In this document: piece by piece, positions 61,157 to 64,000 of the stretch
Numbering within the stretch: the stretch's first letter is position 1
How the letters are laid out: each line of letters starts with the position of its first letter
Origin: a bacterium
GTDB lineage: Bacteria > Bdellovibrionota > UBA1018
Direction: 5' to 3'
Assembly: GCA_019751945.1 (NCBI GenBank)
Contig: JAIEMT010000039.1
Coordinates: 1-64,000, forward strand
DNA length: 64,000 bases
The notes under the pieces: model-generated
What the model saw: the letters and a program-made list of their open reading frames with translations, nothing else
The model's database searches: none
What the model was told of the DNA's origin: nothing
Position numbers and translations under genes: made by a program

Positions 61157-62390
61157 CGAATCCCTTCTTAAAACGCTGGTAGAAGTCCATTCTGGCCCCG
61201 ACAACATTGCTGGGGTCGATCGTGTTCAGGGCATTTTAAGAGCCGAATTGGAAAAGCTCGGCTTTGTTTGCCAACTCGTTGCCAATCCAAAAGCAGATAT
61301 TCGCTGCGGGCATCTCTTGGTGGGGACGCTGAAGGGGAAATCTCCTCAGTGTGTAACGTTTGTCACTCATGCCGATACGTTAGAAGCGGGAGCGGCGCCG
61401 ACCACACGTTACACCTCGGACGGCGTGACGGCTTTGGGCCAAGGAGTGGTGGACGATAAAGGGGGGCAGGTCGTCGCTCTGAGCGGAATTCAAAAGTATC
61501 TTCAGAAGAATTCGACGCCAGAATTTACTCTGCGATTTGTTTCTGCTCCATCGGAAGAAAAAGGGTCGCCGGGATTTCAGTCCACGTTTAAAACTTTTTC
61601 GGAAGGTTCTGTTTTAGTTTTGGGATTTGAACCTTCGTTTGAAGATGGTTCGATCATTGATTCTCGAAAAGGGAATCGCTGGTACGAAATTCGAGTCCAA
61701 GGACTCGAGGCGCATTCGGGGCGAGCCTTTGAAGAAGGCGTGAATGCCGCGCACGAGTTGATCGACAAGCTTGCGCAGATTCAGAAACTCACGAATTTAA
61801 AGAAACAAATCACCGTCAATGTCGGCGCAATCGCAGCTGGCCGCGACCGGTATAATGTTGTGGCCGGCGAAGCGGTTGCCAAAGTCGATGTTCGTTTCGT
61901 CACCTTGAAAGACCGTGAACAAGTGCACGCGGCCATTACAAAGATTTTGAAGCCGGTCCTCTATCGTTCAAAAAAATCCAAAGTCGCAGCCCAGACGAGT
62001 TTTGAAATCGTGGACGATTGCCCGCCGATGATGCTCGCACCGCAGTCAAAAACCTTCGTTCAGACGTATTTGAAAATTTTGCAGAAGATTGAGAATCGAA
62101 AATTGAAATCCGTTCAGTCCGGTGGGGCTGCAGATTCTTGCTACATGAGCCGCGAGGGGCTTGTTCTCATTGACGGCCTAGGCGCTACTGGTGCGGGAAT
62201 GCACACTGCCAATGAAAGCTTGCAAATTGCTTCGTTGGAAACTCGAAGCCAAGCTCTCGCTGAATTCTTAGATCAGGCTACCGGCCTTTTGCAGAAATCT
62301 GCTGGTAAGAGCGCTGCAAGCAAATCTGCTCGATCTTCTCCTCGATCATCGAAGCCAAAGTCAAAGCGACGCCCGAAGGGTCGTAAGTAA
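61146..62390 (+). CDS. M20-family metallopeptidase with basic tail
   Basis: 414 residues from a TTG start inside the end of rocD. The M20 zinc motifs are [11 protein letters not shown] (first His), [13 protein letters not shown] (bridging Asp), [11 protein letters not shown] (catalytic and ligand Glu) and ARGR-like HSGRAFEEG of the dimerisation domain. It resembles the glutamate carboxypeptidase/CPG2 group. The last 33 residues are Lys/Arg/Ser-rich ([20 protein letters not shown]), unusual for the family, and coincide with a 113-base antisense overlap with the next gene. Confidence 0.85.
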   Translation: MSSNESLLKTLVEVHSGPDNIAGVDRVQGILRAELEKLGFVCQLVANPKADIRCGHLLVGTLKGKSPQCVTFVTHADTLEAGAAPTTRYTSDGVTALGQGVVDDKGGQVVALSGIQKYLQKNSTPEFTLRFVSAPSEEKGSPGFQSTFKTFSEGSVLVLGFEPSFEDGSIIDSRKGNRWYEIRVQGLEAHSGRAFEEGVNAAHELIDKLAQIQKLTNLKKQITVNVGAIAAGRDRYNVVAGEAVAKVDVRFVTLKDREQVHAAITKILKPVLYRSKKSKVAAQTSFEIVDDCPPMMLAPQSKTFVQTYLKILQKIENRKLKSVQSGGAADSCYMSREGLVLIDGLGATGAGMHTANESLQIASLETRSQALAEFLDQATGLLQKSAGKSAASKSARSSPRSSKPKSKRRPKGRK

Positions 62391-63126
62391 GAACTTTGTC
62401 TTTCAATGTATCGGAAACGCGCTGCCGTCCCGGCATCGGGCAATAATAAAAGTGCATCACCCATTCAATGTTTTCGGCATTAGAAATAATCGCACTTCCC
62501 ACGCGGAGTACGGATTGGACCGGGAGGCGCCCTTCGGTGAGTTCATAGAGCGCAATGTCCATGGCGGTGTCGTACGTAACCTGGCCAGTGGGAACGTTTC
62601 TGCCCCGAATCTTATGGATGTAAATCCCGCTCACACGAGTTCCGTATTTCTGTTGAATGCGCTCGTAAACTTCGGGATCTTTCGCGCCGTCATCGCCGAT
62701 GAGAATCACGTTTTCGGTGATTTTTTGATCTAAGATTTGAGGAATGACTTCGTCTTTAAATGTTTCCGTACTTTTTCCTGAAAACCATTCCCGCAAGAAG
62801 AGTTCGTAGTCTGAGGAAAACTGGTTCTCCTTCAAAAAGTCTTGAACAATTCCTTCCAGCCACGTGCCGGTACCGGTGACGAAATAAGTTTTTTCAGTCT
62901 TTCCGGTGCGCGCTTCATTGGCAGCATTCATTTCCGTGTAAAGCATGCTCATTCCTGCGAATGCGCGTTCGCTGAAAAGGGCGCGCCAGGTAAGATCTAA
63001 AAAATTGGGAGCGTTTGAAACTTTCACGGTGTCGTCGAGATCGCTCAGAATAGCGATCGATGGCGCTGCGTGAGCATTGAGTGACGCAATGCACGCTAGG
63101 ACTGTAAAAATACGATAGGCTTTCAC
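62278..63126 (-). CDS. APP1-like (DUF2183) phosphatase, exported
   Basis: 282 residues with a signal peptide (IFTVLACIASLNAHAA). The HAD-type motif DLDDTVKVS is at the beginning of the mature part, and LIGDDGAKDPEVY carries the second acidic motif (DDGxxD). This is the layout of the APP1/DUF2183 phosphatidate phosphatase family. It would act on phospholipids or polyphosphorylated substrates in the periplasm. Its last 113 bases lie antisense to the tail of the M20 gene. Confidence 0.82.
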   Translation of the reverse strand: MKAYRIFTVLACIASLNAHAAPSIAILSDLDDTVKVSNAPNFLDLTWRALFSERAFAGMSMLYTEMNAANEARTGKTEKTYFVTGTGTWLEGIVQDFLKENQFSSDYELFLREWFSGKSTETFKDEVIPQILDQKITENVILIGDDGAKDPEVYERIQQKYGTRVSGIYIHKIRGRNVPTGQVTYDTAMDIALYELTEGRLPVQSVLRVGSAIISNAENIEWVMHFYYCPMPGRQRVSDTLKDKVLTYDPSGVALTLASMIEEKIEQICLQRSYQQISAKGR

Positions 63127-63180
63127 GAGTTCTCCCTCCTCTGAAATATGCTATCGTCCCCTAACTTGGTCGCGCGCCCG

Positions 63181-64000
63181 ATGTCAAAACGAACTTGGTC
63201 TTTCCGAATTTTGTCCGTAGCCCTAGGTTTGTTTGCCGCACTTCTAGCCTTGGTGGTGCTGGATGTTTTGACGGGCTGGATCATGCCCGCGAGCTATTTT
63301 ACAGATCACAATCCGTTCGGTCGAAATCATCTCGGAACCAACTTGGCAAGCCCCGAGAAAGTTCGCGCCCTGAAACAGCGAAGCCGGTACGGGTCTTTTC
63401 CGGTTTCTCCCGCAGCTGATTCTGAATCCCATCCGAGCGAGATTCATTTGTCGAAGCGGCTGTTGCCGACGGAGTTTGAACCGTTAGGAAGTTTTCGGAA
63501 TGTTCCTGGAACGGGCGTCGACTACTTGGCCAAGTCGGTGGTGGCAAAAAAATTCAGAGGGTCTCCTGAACAAAAGGAACTCATCTACCAGCGCCAGTAC
63601 ACGATCGAAATGGAAAAACGCCGTGTCGTTCCGGGGCAGGACAAAAAGAAGGCTGAGGAGTTTCTCGTTTTTGTGGGCTGCTCGTTCACCTTCGGTGAAG
63701 GGGTGAACGACAACGAAACCATGGCGTACTATGCCTCGCAGCTCTTACCCCAGAGGAAAGTTTACAACTACGGCTTGATGGGCGGTTCTCCTGGAGAGGC
63801 TGCCTTTTTTCTCCGCTCGATAAAAGTTCCAGAAGAGGTGCCAGAAAAAACAGGTACTGTGATTTACACCTTCATCGACGACCACATTCGCAGAGTGGTG
63901 GGGACGATGCGGTACATCTCCGACTATGGTTTTAGAAGACCGCACTATTTTATCGACGATCAAAATCAGTTTCGGTTCGCAGGATCGCAAGAAAACGCGC
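63181..64000 (+). CDS. SGNH-hydrolase-like membrane-anchored protein, 3' end cut by window edge
   Basis: The frame is open from the ATG at 63181 to the right edge (273 codons). A membrane helix near residues 15-33 (VALGLFAALLALVVLDVL) anchors it, the remainder lying outside. FVGCSFTFGEGVNDNETM fits block I of SGNH hydrolases (GDSFTxGxGV), but the block I Asp is Cys (GCSFT), and NYGLMGGSPGEAAFFL fits block II. The family includes acyl esterases that modify surface polysaccharides, but completeness of the catalytic triad cannot be judged as the end is missing. Confidence 0.75.
   Translation, partial: MSKRTWSFRILSVALGLFAALLALVVLDVLTGWIMPASYFTDHNPFGRNHLGTNLASPEKVRALKQRSRYGSFPVSPAADSESHPSEIHLSKRLLPTEFEPLGSFRNVPGTGVDYLAKSVVAKKFRGSPEQKELIYQRQYTIEMEKRRVVPGQDKKKAEEFLVFVGCSFTFGEGVNDNETMAYYASQLLPQRKVYNYGLMGGSPGEAAFFLRSIKVPEEVPEKTGTVIYTFIDDHIRRVVGTMRYISDYGFRRPHYFIDDQNQFRFAGSQENA

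Overview
The window reads as a densely packed chromosomal segment of a Gram-negative bacterium with roughly balanced GC. Outer-membrane barrels, Sec signal peptides, lipoboxes, a BamD-like TPR protein and many secreted proteins of unknown role support this. The mix (lysine 2,3-aminomutase, secreted methyltransferase-like protein, LbtU-like porin, several PilZ/GYF/receiver proteins, ornithine-lipid-type acyltransferases) looks most like a Bdellovibrionota/Oligoflexia or related deltaproteobacterial-type lineage. That placement is an inference, because no 16S rRNA or other marker lies in the window. I see no insertion sequence, prophage or CRISPR array.

Layout. 1-5.8 kb: an edge-truncated XRE regulator, an FG-GAP protein, a radical SAM/SPASM enzyme, a lone receiver protein, the small stress proteins CsbD and DUF1328, and a 39-residue secreted peptide with its own promoter and terminator. 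5.8-16 kb: mostly envelope and secreted proteins (7TM protein with a degenerate cyclase domain, lipoproteins, BamD-like protein, porin, secreted methyltransferase-like protein), then a tRNA-Arg(ACG) beside a cluster of hairpins and an inverted copy of its own 3' end. 16-30 kb: a stress island with a P-type ATPase, SDR, two double-Usp proteins, CBS protein, eRF1-like protein, c-type cytochrome, CoA-transferase, three histidine kinases and an NtrC-type activator. Three good -24/-12 (sigma-54) promoters sit exactly in front of its effector transcription units. 30-43.8 kb: HD hydrolase, small proteins including one resembling a FliF C-terminus, two PilZ proteins with a GYF protein, arginase family, MCP-like protein, glycerol kinase, cyclophilin, orphan prepilin, RadA. 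43.8-52.7 kb: LigA operon, patatin, XRE regulator flanked by an inverted repeat, lysine 2,3-aminomutase, ExbB/ExbD-like pair. 52.6-64 kb: ArsR-FeoA-FeoB iron operon, M14 peptidase, acyltransferase pair of the ornithine-lipid type, M19 dipeptidase, ornithine aminotransferase, M20 peptidase, APP1-like phosphatase, and an edge-truncated SGNH-like protein.

How they fit together. The strongest system-level reading is the 16-30 kb island: PAS kinases and a receiver-kinase feeding an NtrC activator that would switch on, through sigma-54, one leftward unit (small membrane protein, Usp, SDR, P-type ATPase) and a divergent pair (CBS, cytochrome, eRF1-like to the left; Usp, CoA-transferase, PAS kinase to the right). 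A second theme is arginine/ornithine: an arginase-family enzyme, ornithine aminotransferase and OlsB/OlsA-like acyltransferases. A third is iron: an ArsR-type regulator with a matching dyad upstream of feoAB. Many neighbouring genes overlap, including tail-to-tail pairs, one by 113 bases.
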